The notes beneath the pieces are model-generated. The model saw only the letters and a list, made by a program, of their open reading frames with translations, was not told where the DNA came from and did no database searches. Both the position numbers and the translations under genes were made by a program. DNA of 64,000 bases. Source: JBDWFY01 sp965275915 (GTDB taxonomy: Bacteria; Pseudomonadota; Alphaproteobacteria; Rhizobiales; Stappiaceae). Each line of letters begins with the position of its first letter. Position 1 is the stretch's first letter. This document shows, piece by piece, positions 8,671 to 17,697 of this stretch. The stretch spans positions 310,001 through 374,000 of the forward strand of contig CBDHYI010000008.1 of the NCBI GenBank assembly GCA_965275915.1. The letters run 5' to 3'.

Positions 8671-9915
8671 ATGAATACTGGTTTGTCACGACCCAAGGAT
8701 CAAATTCGCTGGTTGCTGCTGGAGGGCATTTCGTCCTCGGCACTGACAGTTCTTGAAAAAAACGGCTACACCAATGTGGAGCATCTCAAAACGGCATTGG
8801 ATGCGGATGCGCTCAGGGAAGCGCTGCAGGGGGTGCATATTCTCGGCATTCGCTCGCGGACGCAACTGACACCGGAGATTTTCGAGGCCGCCAGCACGCT
8901 GGTCGCTGTCGGCTGCTTTTCGGTCGGTACCAATCAGGTTGCGTTGGCCGAAGCAACCCGGCGCGGCGTTCCCGTCTTTAACGCCCCCTTTGCCAATACG
9001 CGCAGCGTGGCCGAACTGACGATTGCTGAAATCGTGATGCTGATGCGGGGTGCGTTCAGGCGGTCGAGTGCCGCTCATCGGGGGCGGTGGGAAAAAAGCG
9101 CGGTCGGCAGCCGGGAAATACGGGGGAAGACGCTCGGCATCGTCGGATACGGGAACATCGGCTCGCAATTGGCGGTGCTTGCCGAAGCGATGGGAATGCG
9201 TGTGATCTATTTCGACCACACCGACAAGCTGAGCCACGGAAACGTCTCTTCGACGGAGACTTTGGATGAACTTCTGGGTGCTTCGGATGTTGTGTCCCTC
9301 CATTTGCCCGAAACACCGAAGACGCGGGGACTGTTCACAGAAGCCAGAATCAGGGCCATGAAACCGGGCAGTTATCTGATCAACAATGCCAGGGGGTCGC
9401 TGGTCGATATTGCCGCTCTCGCTTCGGCCCTGAATGAGGGACATCTCGCCGGCGCGGCAATCGATGTCTTTCCGGTGGAACCCAAATCCAATCAGGACGA
9501 GTTTGTCAGCCAGTTGCGTGGAATCGACAATGTCATCATGACACCTCATGTCGGTGGATCGACGGAGGAAGCGCAGGTCCGGATCGGCGAAGAAGTCGCG
9601 CGCAAGCTGGTGGAATATTCCGATGTCGGCTCTACGGTCGGGTCGGTCAATTTTCCGCAGGTTCAGCTTTCGGTCGGCGGCGCCATGACCCGGTTTATTC
9701 AGGTTCAGCGTAACGTGCCCGGCGAACTGGGCCGATTGAATGATCTGTTTGCGTCCTGGGACCTCAACATCGCCGCGCAGCATTATCAGACCGACGGCGA
9801 TATCGGTTATGTCGTGCTTGATGCCGAAGGACAGGTTGACGGTGCTGTCGATCTCCTCAATGAGATCCGCAAGCTGCCAGGCACCATTCGGGCGCGGCTG
9901 CTCAATCGGGTGTGA
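8671..9915 (+). CDS. serA: D-3-phosphoglycerate dehydrogenase
   Basis: First enzyme of serine synthesis, oxidising 3-phosphoglycerate with NAD. The protein of about 414 residues has the short SerA layout: a substrate-binding half, an NAD-binding Rossmann domain with LGIVGYGNIGSQLA (about residues 150-165), the catalytic Arg/Glu/His set including MTPHVGGSTEEAQ, and a C-terminal ACT domain (last 75 residues) expected to bind serine for feedback control. The frame stays open upstream to about 8560. I chose ATG 8671 (MNTGLSRPKDQIRWLLLEG) because it matches the usual start of the family, although its ribosome site is weak. serB, the last step of the pathway, is at 24.6 kb. Confidence 0.93.
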   Translation: MNTGLSRPKDQIRWLLLEGISSSALTVLEKNGYTNVEHLKTALDADALREALQGVHILGIRSRTQLTPEIFEAASTLVAVGCFSVGTNQVALAEATRRGVPVFNAPFANTRSVAELTIAEIVMLMRGAFRRSSAAHRGRWEKSAVGSREIRGKTLGIVGYGNIGSQLAVLAEAMGMRVIYFDHTDKLSHGNVSSTETLDELLGASDVVSLHLPETPKTRGLFTEARIRAMKPGSYLINNARGSLVDIAALASALNEGHLAGAAIDVFPVEPKSNQDEFVSQLRGIDNVIMTPHVGGSTEEAQVRIGEEVARKLVEYSDVGSTVGSVNFPQVQLSVGGAMTRFIQVQRNVPGELGRLNDLFASWDLNIAAQHYQTDGDIGYVVLDAEGQVDGAVDLLNEIRKLPGTIRARLLNRV

Positions 9916-10018
9916 ATCGACCTCCGAACACCGGATTTTGATGGCCGCACGCCAATATCATCGTGACACTTCAACGGTTTGCCTGCCATGATAGGCCAAA
10001 TAGAAGGGAAAGCCGCTC

Positions 10019-11083
10019 ATGACAGCCATCGTTCGCAAAGCCTGCTCCGGAGTCCAGAAACATGCGGCCGGTGTCCTCATACTATGCGCCTTGCTGATGC
10101 TGGCAGTTGCTCCGGCGTCCGCGAAGGATTTTCTGATCATTGCGCACCGGGGGGCGTCGGGGTATCTGCCCGAACACACGCGGGAGGCAAAGGTTGCGGC
10201 CTATTTTTCGGGAGCGGATTTCATCGAGCAGGATGTTGTCCTGTCCAAGGACGGCATTCCGATTGTTTTTCACGATCTCTATCTTGATGCGATGACCAAT
10301 GTCGCTGACATGTTTGCGGATCGTGCACGGTCCGACGGCCGGCACTATGTCATTGATTTTACGCTGGAAGAGCTGAAACAACTTGCCGTTGGCGAGCGGA
10401 TTGATCTCAGATCCGGCGATCAGGCATATCCCCGGCGGTTTCCCGGAACGGGGCCGGGCTTCAAAATCCCAACACTGGAAGAGGAAATTCAACTGATCCA
10501 GGGACTGAACGCTTCGACCGGCCGGTCGATCGGGCTTTATCCGGAGATTAAAGCGCCCCATTTTCACAGGGAAGAAGGGCAGGATCTCTCAAAAGCCGTT
10601 CTTGTTGTTCTGGACAAGTACGGCTATTCGGAACCCGATGCGCCTCTCTATCTCCAGAGTTTTGATTACAATGAAATCAAACGCCTCAGGAACGAACTTG
10701 GATATCGCGGCAAACTCGTGCAGCTGCTTGGCGAAAACCGTTGGAAGATCGCTCCGGACGTCGATTATGACTATCTGAAATCGCCGGAAGGCTTGCGCGA
10801 ATTGGCAGCAATCGTCGATGGAATCGGTCCCTGGTTCGGGCAGCTTGCCGACGGCTTCGATTCTTCCGGCAAACCGCAGGATTCAGGGTTGACCGGGACC
10901 GCGCGGGACGCCGGGCTGGCGGTTCATGCCTATACACTGCGCGCGGATCGGCTCCCCGACGGTGTCAGCGATTTTGACACGCTTCTGAAAATAGCGTTTT
11001 CCGATCTGAAGCTTGACGGTGCGTTCACCGATTTCCCTGACCGGATGGCAGACTATCGGCGGCAAAACGCAGAAAAACACTAG
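10019..11083 (+). CDS. glpQ: Periplasmic glycerophosphodiester phosphodiesterase
   Basis: Hydrolyses glycerophosphodiesters from phospholipid turnover to glycerol 3-phosphate and the free alcohol, probably in the periplasm. It has 354 residues, the usual size of GlpQ. A signal peptide (residues 1-35, ending APASA) is followed by the GDPD catalytic motif IAHRGASGYLPEHT, and then EQDVVLSKDGIPIVFHD with the metal-binding Glu/Asp and second histidine. YPEIKAPHFH and LQSFDYNEIKRL are further family blocks. It appears monocistronic; the converging DUF2461 gene lies beyond a strong palindrome. Confidence 0.93.
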   Translation: MTAIVRKACSGVQKHAAGVLILCALLMLAVAPASAKDFLIIAHRGASGYLPEHTREAKVAAYFSGADFIEQDVVLSKDGIPIVFHDLYLDAMTNVADMFADRARSDGRHYVIDFTLEELKQLAVGERIDLRSGDQAYPRRFPGTGPGFKIPTLEEEIQLIQGLNASTGRSIGLYPEIKAPHFHREEGQDLSKAVLVVLDKYGYSEPDAPLYLQSFDYNEIKRLRNELGYRGKLVQLLGENRWKIAPDVDYDYLKSPEGLRELAAIVDGIGPWFGQLADGFDSSGKPQDSGLTGTARDAGLAVHAYTLRADRLPDGVSDFDTLLKIAFSDLKLDGAFTDFPDRMADYRRQNAEKH

Positions 11084-11270
11084 GGTATGGACCCATAAAT
11101 ATGCTTGAAATGTTATGAGCCGATTGGTCCGGATACAAGGCGCAAATCCGCAGGAAACCGTCCGGTTTTCAAGAACGTGCAACGCAGTAGCCGGACCGAT
11201 CGGCCATATCCGCCAGGACGGACAAACGGCTTCAATCTGCTGCGTCAGGCTGCTCAACCGGCATCCAGAG

Positions 11271-11302
11271 CAATTCTCGCGATCCTTGGATCGCGAGAAT
11301 TG
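11271..11302. repeat. Perfect 15-bp inverted repeat between convergent genes
   Basis: CAATTCTCGCGATCC is followed after two T residues by its exact reverse complement. It lies between the convergent glpQ and DUF2461 genes, where it could serve as a bidirectional terminator, but no T-tract follows on either strand. It may instead be a small palindromic repeat of the kind scattered in rhizobial genomes. Confidence 0.6.
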
Positions 11303-11360
11303 CCTTAGCTAGCAAGCGCTTGGCGTTTGGCCCGCGTGCGCCCGGCCACCCCCGTTACCG

Positions 11361-12035
11361 TCATCGGCAGAGCCAGTCATAAAGCGGCCAGAGAGTTTTG
11401 AACTCAGACAGTATGATTTTGTCCGCATACGGCGACGCCAACCCTTCCGGAACGTCGAGATCGCGCCAGGCAGCAAGTCCCTTGTATCTCAGAAGGTCCG
11501 GGAAAGGATGGGCTTTGTCGGTTCCGGCCGGGGGTCTTGCCAGATCGTAATCGCTTATTCTGGCTCCGTTTTCCCGCAAGGCGTCCAGAAGCTGCTGCAA
11601 TTCCCGGGCCGCCGACGAACCCGATAGTCTTTCACGGTAGCTTGCAAGCTGAGCTTTCTCAAACCCCATTTTTCCGACCCCGCAAATGAGATCCTCGGCC
11701 TCCACCGACAGCATGAAGGCTGCTCCCAGAGCATCCGCGTTCGTTTCATCGTCGGACGAAGGCCAGAACATCATGCGCACGTGGCAGTTATAGGGGGTCT
11801 TGTCCTTGGAAAACCGAAGGTCCCGATTGATGCGGAAGATCTTCCCCTGAATATCCCGGCCCAGCTCCTCCGAAAGCGTTCCGCACAGAACGTCTTTGAG
11901 CATTTCCGCCGGAATTTTGACAAACCTCTGGTAGTCCTTTTTGTTTTTCTGGAACCAGTCGCGATTGTTGTTTTGGGAGAGATCTGCGAGAAATTTCCGT
12001 CCTTCAGCCGGAAATCCGTTAAACGCAATTGACAT
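11361..12035 (-). CDS. DUF2461 family protein
   Basis: A 224-residue protein of the DUF2461 (TIGR02453) family, widespread and of unknown function. Visible family blocks are FLADLSQNNNRDWFQKNKKDY near the start, KIFRINRDLRFSKDKTPYNCH in the centre and LICGVGKMGF. ATG at 12035 was preferred to upstream alternatives because AAGGAG lies about ten bases before it and the family begins there (MSIAFNGFPAEG). It follows the TfoX-domain gene by 13 bases, so the two probably share a transcript. Confidence 0.88.
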   Translation of the reverse strand: MSIAFNGFPAEGRKFLADLSQNNNRDWFQKNKKDYQRFVKIPAEMLKDVLCGTLSEELGRDIQGKIFRINRDLRFSKDKTPYNCHVRMMFWPSSDDETNADALGAAFMLSVEAEDLICGVGKMGFEKAQLASYRERLSGSSAARELQQLLDALRENGARISDYDLARPPAGTDKAHPFPDLLRYKGLAAWRDLDVPEGLASPYADKIILSEFKTLWPLYDWLCR

Positions 12036-12048
12036 GATCGAATGCTCC

Positions 12049-12384
12049 TTACTTCTCCGGCAGTTTGTCGACAAATTGCCAGGCACGATCAAGCCAGGCC
12101 TTGAGTTTGCTGTCATCGTCTGTTCCGGCCGGATCGACGGAGACAAAGCCCGTCATATGGCGGCCGTCGGGACGGCTGCGTCGCGCATGTGGCTCAGCAA
12201 GCGCATCCGCTTCGCCCTCCTTACCCACGCGAACCGTGAGGCCGGACTTCCCCGCCATGCACAACATATTTCCTTTCAACAGAAAACATGTGCCGCCGAA
12301 CATCTTCTTTTCACTCACTAAGTGCGGCGGCAGGCAGTCTCTGATCCGCTCAACAAGTCCGGTGGTATCCAGGGTCTCTCGCAT
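12049..12384 (-). CDS. TfoX N-terminal domain protein
   Basis: A 111-residue protein with only the TfoX N-terminal domain: EKKMFGGTCFLLKGNMLCM is the central signature, and the C-terminal half contains RHMTGFVSVDP. In gammaproteobacteria full TfoX/Sxy regulates competence. Stand-alone N-domain proteins like this are common in alphaproteobacteria and have no established role. ATG at 12384 has GGAG six bases upstream. It is divergent from folA and upstream of DUF2461 in the same operon. Confidence 0.85.
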   Translation of the reverse strand: MRETLDTTGLVERIRDCLPPHLVSEKKMFGGTCFLLKGNMLCMAGKSGLTVRVGKEGEADALAEPHARRSRPDGRHMTGFVSVDPAGTDDDSKLKAWLDRAWQFVDKLPEK

Positions 12385-12536
12385 AATCTGCTCCAGAGAA
12401 CGGTTGGGTCGAACCAAGGACGTTGAAAAGAAAGGTCAGCCGACACGCGGCAACAAAAAATTGCGATGCGATACTCTTGATTAGAAAATCGCAAGGCGGC
12501 ACAACACAACAGTTTTGATCTGAGAAGGAAAAGCCT

Positions 12537-13040
12537 GTGAGAATCGCGATGATTTCAGCGGTAGCCGAGAACGGCGTTATCGGAGCCGGCAACGATATGC
12601 CCTGGCATATTTCCGCCGACCTGCGCTTCTTCAAGCGGACGACGATGAACAAGCCGGTGGTCATGGGGCGCCGCACGATTCTTGCCATAGGAAAGGCGTT
12701 GCCCGGTCGCATTAACATCGTTGTAACGCGCGACGATACTTTTTCGTTTGAGGGAGCAACAATCGTTCACTCGCTGGACGAGGGCATAGCCCTTGCGAAG
12801 AAAGAAGCCGAGGCGGCCGGTGTCGACGAGATCATCATAGGCGGGGGAGGGGACATCTATCGCCAGGCGATGCCGCTGGCGGAACGGCTTTATATCACCC
12901 GGGTTCATGCGTCACCGGAGGGTGATACGAAATTTCCCGAAATAGATCCTGACGTCTGGGAGGAAGAAAGTGTCGAGGCGCTCGATCCCTATCCGCAGGA
13001 CACGGCGCAGGTATCGGTGATCACATATCGCCGCCGATAA
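12537..13040 (+). CDS. folA: Dihydrofolate reductase
   Basis: Reduces dihydrofolate to tetrahydrofolate with NADPH; target of trimethoprim. It has 167 residues, the standard length. It shows VAENGVIGAGNDMPWHISADLRFFK (the flexible loop and active site, with Asp following the W-H region), PVVMGRRTILAIGKALPGR for NADPH binding and the GGGGDIYRQAMPLAERLYIT segment. The start is GTG at 12537 preceded by GAAGGAA. It divides from the TfoX gene by a 150-base intergenic region that must hold both promoters. Functionally paired with thyA upstream. Confidence 0.95.
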   Translation: MRIAMISAVAENGVIGAGNDMPWHISADLRFFKRTTMNKPVVMGRRTILAIGKALPGRINIVVTRDDTFSFEGATIVHSLDEGIALAKKEAEAAGVDEIIIGGGGDIYRQAMPLAERLYITRVHASPEGDTKFPEIDPDVWEEESVEALDPYPQDTAQVSVITYRRR

Positions 13041-13154
13041 GGACAATTGGTCCTTTTCAGGCGAGCGGATTTAGGATTTTATGCCGTAAGGGCATGATAA
13101 GAATTGTCGGGGCGATCGGGATCGCTCATCTTTATAGAAATCGGGAGTGAAATC

Positions 13155-14261
13155 ATGGATGTACGTGCAGCCGTCGCCTTTAAGGCCGGAGAACCGCTAT
13201 CGATTGAAACGGTGCAGCTTGCCGGCCCGCAGGAGGGAGAAGTCCTGGTCGAGATCAAAGCGACGGGCATATGTCACACCGATGAATTCACCCGCTCCGG
13301 AGCGGATCCTGAAGGTATTTTCCCCGCAATCCTGGGCCATGAGGGTGCCGGCATTGTGCGTGAGGTGGGTGCGGGCGTGAAATCCCTGAAGCCGGGGGAT
13401 CACGTTATTCCGCTCTATACGCCCGAGTGCCGCGAGTGCGATTATTGTCTCAATCCCAAAACCAATCTTTGTCAGGCCATCCGCTCGACGCAGGGGCAGG
13501 GTCTGATGCCGGACGGCTCCAGCCGCTTCTCGCTCAATGGCGAGACGATCTTCCACTACATGGGAACGTCGACCTTCGCCAACTACACGGTGCTGCCGGA
13601 GATCGCGCTTGCGAAAATACGCGAAGACGCGCCCTTCGACAAAGTCTGCTACATCGGTTGCGGCGTCACAACCGGCATTGGCGCGGTGATTAACACGGCC
13701 AAGGTGGAACCGGGCTCCAATGTTGTGGTGTTCGGCCTTGGCGGTATCGGTCTGAATGTGATTCAGGGTGCGCGGTTGATTGGTGCCAACATGATTGTCG
13801 GCATCGATATTAATGACGGCAAGAAAGCTATCGCCGAACGGTATGGCATGACACATTTTATCAATCCCAAGACTGTCGATAATGTTGTCGAAGCGATCGT
13901 CGATCTGACCAAAGGCGGCGCCGACTACTCCTTCGAATGTATCGGCAACACCACCACCATGCGGCAGGCGCTGGAGTGCTGTCACAAAGGGTGGGGCGAG
14001 AGCGTTATCATCGGCGTTGCGGGCGCCGGGCAGGAAATTGCCACCCGGCCGTTTCAGTTGGTAACCGGACGCGTTTGGCGCGGCACCGCCTTTGGCGGGG
14101 CCCGGGGACGCACCGATGTTCCCAAAATTGTCGACTGGTACATGGACGGCAAAATCGAAATCGACAGCATGATCACGCACACCATGCCGCTGGAAGACAT
14201 CAACAAAGGCTTTGACCTGATGCATGAAGGCAAATCCATCCGCGGCGTCGTCCAGTTCTGA
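13155..14261 (+). CDS. frmA: S-(hydroxymethyl)glutathione dehydrogenase (class III ADH)
   Basis: Zinc-dependent NAD enzyme that oxidises the formaldehyde-glutathione adduct to S-formylglutathione. The 368-residue protein carries the catalytic zinc ligands in TGICHTDEFTRSG and the GHEGAGIVREVG block. The structural zinc cysteines are in TPECRECDYCLNPKTNLC. The cofactor site is VVVFGLGGIGLNVIQGA. ATG at 13155 (MDVRAAVAFKAG) with GGGAG upstream is the family start; the frame is open further up. The next pathway enzyme, S-formylglutathione hydrolase, is encoded 3.4 kb away, beyond a chemoreceptor gene on the other strand. Confidence 0.96.
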   Translation: MDVRAAVAFKAGEPLSIETVQLAGPQEGEVLVEIKATGICHTDEFTRSGADPEGIFPAILGHEGAGIVREVGAGVKSLKPGDHVIPLYTPECRECDYCLNPKTNLCQAIRSTQGQGLMPDGSSRFSLNGETIFHYMGTSTFANYTVLPEIALAKIREDAPFDKVCYIGCGVTTGIGAVINTAKVEPGSNVVVFGLGGIGLNVIQGARLIGANMIVGIDINDGKKAIAERYGMTHFINPKTVDNVVEAIVDLTKGGADYSFECIGNTTTMRQALECCHKGWGESVIIGVAGAGQEIATRPFQLVTGRVWRGTAFGGARGRTDVPKIVDWYMDGKIEIDSMITHTMPLEDINKGFDLMHEGKSIRGVVQF

Positions 14262-14271
14262 CCGGTTCACC

Positions 14272-14748
14272 GTGGGCGAAACGGAGCCGGACTTGACCGG
14301 GTTTGAATGGCGTTGGGCCGCCTTTGACGCGCTGTCCAACACCGACCTGTACGCGGTCCTGAAGCTGCGTGTGGACGTTTTTGTCGTTGAACAGAAGTGT
14401 GCCTATCCGGAAATTGACGGGCAGGACGAGACCGCGCTGCATCTGCTGGCCACCGAAAACGGTGTGCTGGCCGGATATCTGAGGTTGATCCCGCCGGATA
14501 AAAAGAACGAGGTGGCGCTTGGCCGCATCGTTGTTGCGGAGGATTACCGGTCACGAAGGCTTGGCGGCCGCCTGTTGGAGGTCGGGCTTTTGGAAGCCCG
14601 CCGGATTTATCCCGGGTGCAGTGTCAAACTGTCCGCCCAGGCGCACTTGCAGAAATTTTACGGCCGGCTCGGATTTGTGTCTGTTTCCGGGGAATATCTG
14701 GAAGACGGCATCCCGCATGTGGATATGCTTTATGACACTCCCGGCTGA
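14272..14748 (+). CDS. GNAT acetyltransferase, ElaA family
   Basis: About 158 residues of the ElaA branch of GNAT N-acetyltransferases. The family signature LYAVLKLRVDVFVVEQKCAY is followed by EIDGQDE; the acetyl-CoA loop lies at LGRIVVAEDYRSRRLGGRLLE. Its substrate is unknown. The start is uncertain. GTG at 14272 lies ten bases after the stop of the frmA-like gene, without a ribosome site, which would suit reinitiation. An ATG at 14224 would overlap the preceding gene by 38 bases. Conserved sequence begins well after both. The stop is four bases from the convergent chemoreceptor stop. Confidence 0.85.
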   Translation: MGETEPDLTGFEWRWAAFDALSNTDLYAVLKLRVDVFVVEQKCAYPEIDGQDETALHLLATENGVLAGYLRLIPPDKKNEVALGRIVVAEDYRSRRLGGRLLEVGLLEARRIYPGCSVKLSAQAHLQKFYGRLGFVSVSGEYLEDGIPHVDMLYDTPG

Positions 14749-14752
14749 CGCG

Positions 14753-17191
14753 TTATGCCGCTGCGACTTTGTTCAGGAAGGTTTCGATGCCCCGTTTCAG
14801 CGCCGTGTTGCGGTTGCTGAGGTCATCAGATGCGGTCAGGACCGTATCGGAAGCCTCCTGTGTGTCCCTGACCGCTTTGGCCAGACTGGACATGTTGGAC
14901 TTCACCGCAATAGTGCTTTCAGCAGCGCGTTGCACGTTGCCTGAGATCTCATCGGTTGCCGAGCTTTGCTGGGTAACCGCCGAGGAGATGCTTTGGGTGT
15001 AACCGTTCACTTCCTCCATCGTATCGGAGATCGATGCGATGGCTTCAACGGCCTCGGTCGTGGATTCTTGAATGGTCTGAATCTGTGAGGAAATCTCCTC
15101 GGTTGCCTTTGAGGTCTGGTTGGCGAGTTCCTTCACTTCTGAGGCGACAACCGCAAAACCCTTACCTGCCTCGCCCGCCCGTGCGGCCTCAATCGTCGCG
15201 TTCAGGGCCAGCAGATTGGTTTGTTCCGCGATCGCCTGAATCAGGTTGACGACCTCGCCGATTTTCGAAGCGGCTTCCGCCAGCCCCTGAACCTTTCCGT
15301 TGGTCTCGCGCACGGCGCCCGTCGCATCTGTCACGATGTCGGATGAGCGGTGCACCTGTTCTCCGATTTCCGCAATGGATGCGGACAGTTCTTCCGCGGC
15401 GCCGGCAACGTTTTCAACGCTCATGCTGGCATCTTCGCTGGCACGGGATGTATCTTCGGCCTGTTCGGCGCTGTTCTTTGCAATACCGCTGAGGGCCGAT
15501 GCGGTGCCGCTCATGCCGGCTGCGGTTTCGTCCAGCGCACCAACCAGATCCTTAATTTCTTCGCGGAAATCTGAAATCAGCTGTTCTATCTCCCGCTGGC
15601 GGGCATTTTGCGTATCCTGGTGTGCACTGGCTTCCTCCTGCAGCCGGATACGCTGGCGGGCATTTTCCTGAAATACCTGGACTGTGCGGCTCATATCGCC
15701 GATTTCATCGCCCTGGTCCGTGGATGGAATGACAACATCGATATCGCCCTCCGCCAGTCGGCCCATGGCCTCTGTGAGAGCACGCGTCGGTTTAGTGATA
15801 ACCAGAGAAACAACGAAGGCGAGCAGGCCGCCGACGACGACGGCTGTAAACAAAGCCGCTGCGATAAAAACTAGGGCCGTATCGGCGCGAGCTGAGGCCC
15901 GGGCGGATTGCGCCTCTGTCATCTGGGCAATGACCTGACGGACGTCATTGGATGTTGTCACAAGCTCTTTATGCCTGGCATCGAAGACAGCGCGTGCAGC
16001 GACCATGTTGGCGAATTCTGTTTCGTAGGTCGTCACTTCCTGTTCGATGGCTGCAACAGCATCGGTTATTTCCGGAAAGGCGGTGCTGTCCGCTTTCAGC
16101 GTGTTCGTAAGGTTCCTTAAAATGATGATGCGGTTGGCGACTTCATCCGCGCCGACCGAGTCAAAACCGGAAAAGAATTCCATGGTCACGGACCGGATTT
16201 CCAAAGAGGCGCGCAGGAATTTCGTCGCATTTACGTTGACAAGATCGACGATGCCGAGTTTCGACTGGGCCTTGCCGGCTGTTTTCTTCGCGTCATCCGC
16301 TGCTGCATAAACACTCTTTCTAAGATCAGAGGCCTGATCGTGCAGCGCTGAGAATCCGGCAGCGGTCGCTGAAGCAAGGGCGGGCGATATGGTGGCCGGT
16401 CCGGCTCCGTCGGCCTTCGATGCGGGAAGCTTTTGCGATAGATCCGCCGCATGCCCTGCAAGAGCTTTCAGCTTGTCCCGGTCAACCCCGTCAACTTTGG
16501 GCTTGGCTGCCTTCTTTGTGATTTTCGCCAGCTGTGCCGCTCCGTCTATAATCGCGCCGGCGGCCTCTTCAGGCGCCTCAGTTCCCGTCGCCGAAGCCGA
16601 TGCCATTACGCTCAGATCCGCCGACATGTCTTCGATGACTGACAGCATACGGCCGACTTTGTCCGCGCGGTTGCGTATGCCGGACGCCTTTTTGGCAGCA
16701 CCGCTCGCCTGCCGCTGGATCTTGTTCATCTGGTCGGTGATTTTCACCGCCTGCGTTTCAAGTCCGAGTGTGGACCGAAGCAGAATGTCGACCTGGGTCT
16801 GATTGGTTTCAACCGCCGCAGTGAGACCTTTGAAGTCGTCCTTCAGCTTGCTCACAAGCGATATGGCCTCGGCAGTTGCCCCTTCGCCGGTACCGGAGAC
16901 GTCATCAAGCGTTATCAGTGACGTCTCCAGATTGTCGATCCGACCGGACGCAACATCTGCAAGTTCCGTGTTCCTTCCGCTCAGATAGGCTTCCTCGGCT
17001 TGCGCAACCTGTTGAAGGTTTGCCATCGCGTGCGTCGCCTTGGCACTTACATCCGACTGTGCACGCAGTCCGAGTATTGCGATGGTTCCGACGGTGCCCA
17101 CGGCTGCGGCGATAAGCGTCATGGTTGCAAAGCCGCCGCCGACCTTTGTCGAGAAACGAGCGTTTTTCAATGGTGTAAGCAGCTTAGACAT
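14753..17191 (-). CDS. Methyl-accepting chemotaxis protein
   Basis: A receptor of about 812 residues in the inner membrane. A first transmembrane helix (about residues 20-45) is followed by a very long helical periplasmic region (about 400 residues). A second helix FIAAALFTAVVVGGLLAFVV leads into a HAMP domain (VITKPTRALTEAMGRLAEGD). The cytoplasmic signalling domain ends in the highly conserved hairpin EQTNLLALNATIEAARAGEA, which contacts CheA and CheW. There is no C-terminal methyltransferase-tethering pentapeptide. The ligand is unknown. ATG at 17191 has AAGGGGA upstream. It is inserted, on the opposite strand, between the two formaldehyde detoxification genes. Confidence 0.93.
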   Translation of the reverse strand: MSKLLTPLKNARFSTKVGGGFATMTLIAAAVGTVGTIAILGLRAQSDVSAKATHAMANLQQVAQAEEAYLSGRNTELADVASGRIDNLETSLITLDDVSGTGEGATAEAISLVSKLKDDFKGLTAAVETNQTQVDILLRSTLGLETQAVKITDQMNKIQRQASGAAKKASGIRNRADKVGRMLSVIEDMSADLSVMASASATGTEAPEEAAGAIIDGAAQLAKITKKAAKPKVDGVDRDKLKALAGHAADLSQKLPASKADGAGPATISPALASATAAGFSALHDQASDLRKSVYAAADDAKKTAGKAQSKLGIVDLVNVNATKFLRASLEIRSVTMEFFSGFDSVGADEVANRIIILRNLTNTLKADSTAFPEITDAVAAIEQEVTTYETEFANMVAARAVFDARHKELVTTSNDVRQVIAQMTEAQSARASARADTALVFIAAALFTAVVVGGLLAFVVSLVITKPTRALTEAMGRLAEGDIDVVIPSTDQGDEIGDMSRTVQVFQENARQRIRLQEEASAHQDTQNARQREIEQLISDFREEIKDLVGALDETAAGMSGTASALSGIAKNSAEQAEDTSRASEDASMSVENVAGAAEELSASIAEIGEQVHRSSDIVTDATGAVRETNGKVQGLAEAASKIGEVVNLIQAIAEQTNLLALNATIEAARAGEAGKGFAVVASEVKELANQTSKATEEISSQIQTIQESTTEAVEAIASISDTMEEVNGYTQSISSAVTQQSSATDEISGNVQRAAESTIAVKSNMSSLAKAVRDTQEASDTVLTASDDLSNRNTALKRGIETFLNKVAAA

Positions 17192-17697
17192 GTTTTCCCC
17201 TTGCTTTCTTTCATTGAGGGGCAAGCTGCTAAAAAATTGGTGAACAGGTGCCGGGTTGCATTTTACTTCATCCGGTTAAATTAAATGGATGCGTATTTTT
17301 TCTTTTTAAACAGCTAGATAGGTGGTGTGTTTTATCTGATTTTTTTTGCCCGAATTAATTCGATTTGCCCCCGCATTGCGGCTTGATTCGAGGCCGCCTG
17401 TCGTTCAAAAGAGAAATACTCGTTTTGCAATCGCAAATTGATGTGCTGTTTTAACACGGGATTCGGGTGTCGCGGGTCGGCTCGCAGGGGGAAACGAGGT
17501 GTATTTCGCGCTGCGACCGTCTGCTTAGGCGGAAGCACCGGTTCGCATAATTCGGGTTGGCGATGAGGGGCACGACCGTTCTCGGCAGTTGATATCAGGT
17601 GCGGCCCACTTCTCGGGACTTTGAATTCTCATAAATAATCGATATGGATTGCAGCAGTCGCGAGCGGGACCGTTCGAAACAGGAAAGCAAAAAGACG
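17192..17697. other. Divergent intergenic region, no gene seen
   Basis: This region separates the chemoreceptor start from the S-formylglutathione hydrolase start, so it must carry both promoters. It includes an AT-rich tract around 17270-17350. I found no convincing promoter pair, RNA gene or coding frame. Confidence 0.5.

Noticed and set aside
17332..17538. 68-residue minus-strand frame upstream of the chemoreceptor
   Set aside because: Composition is not protein-like and there is no start signal.
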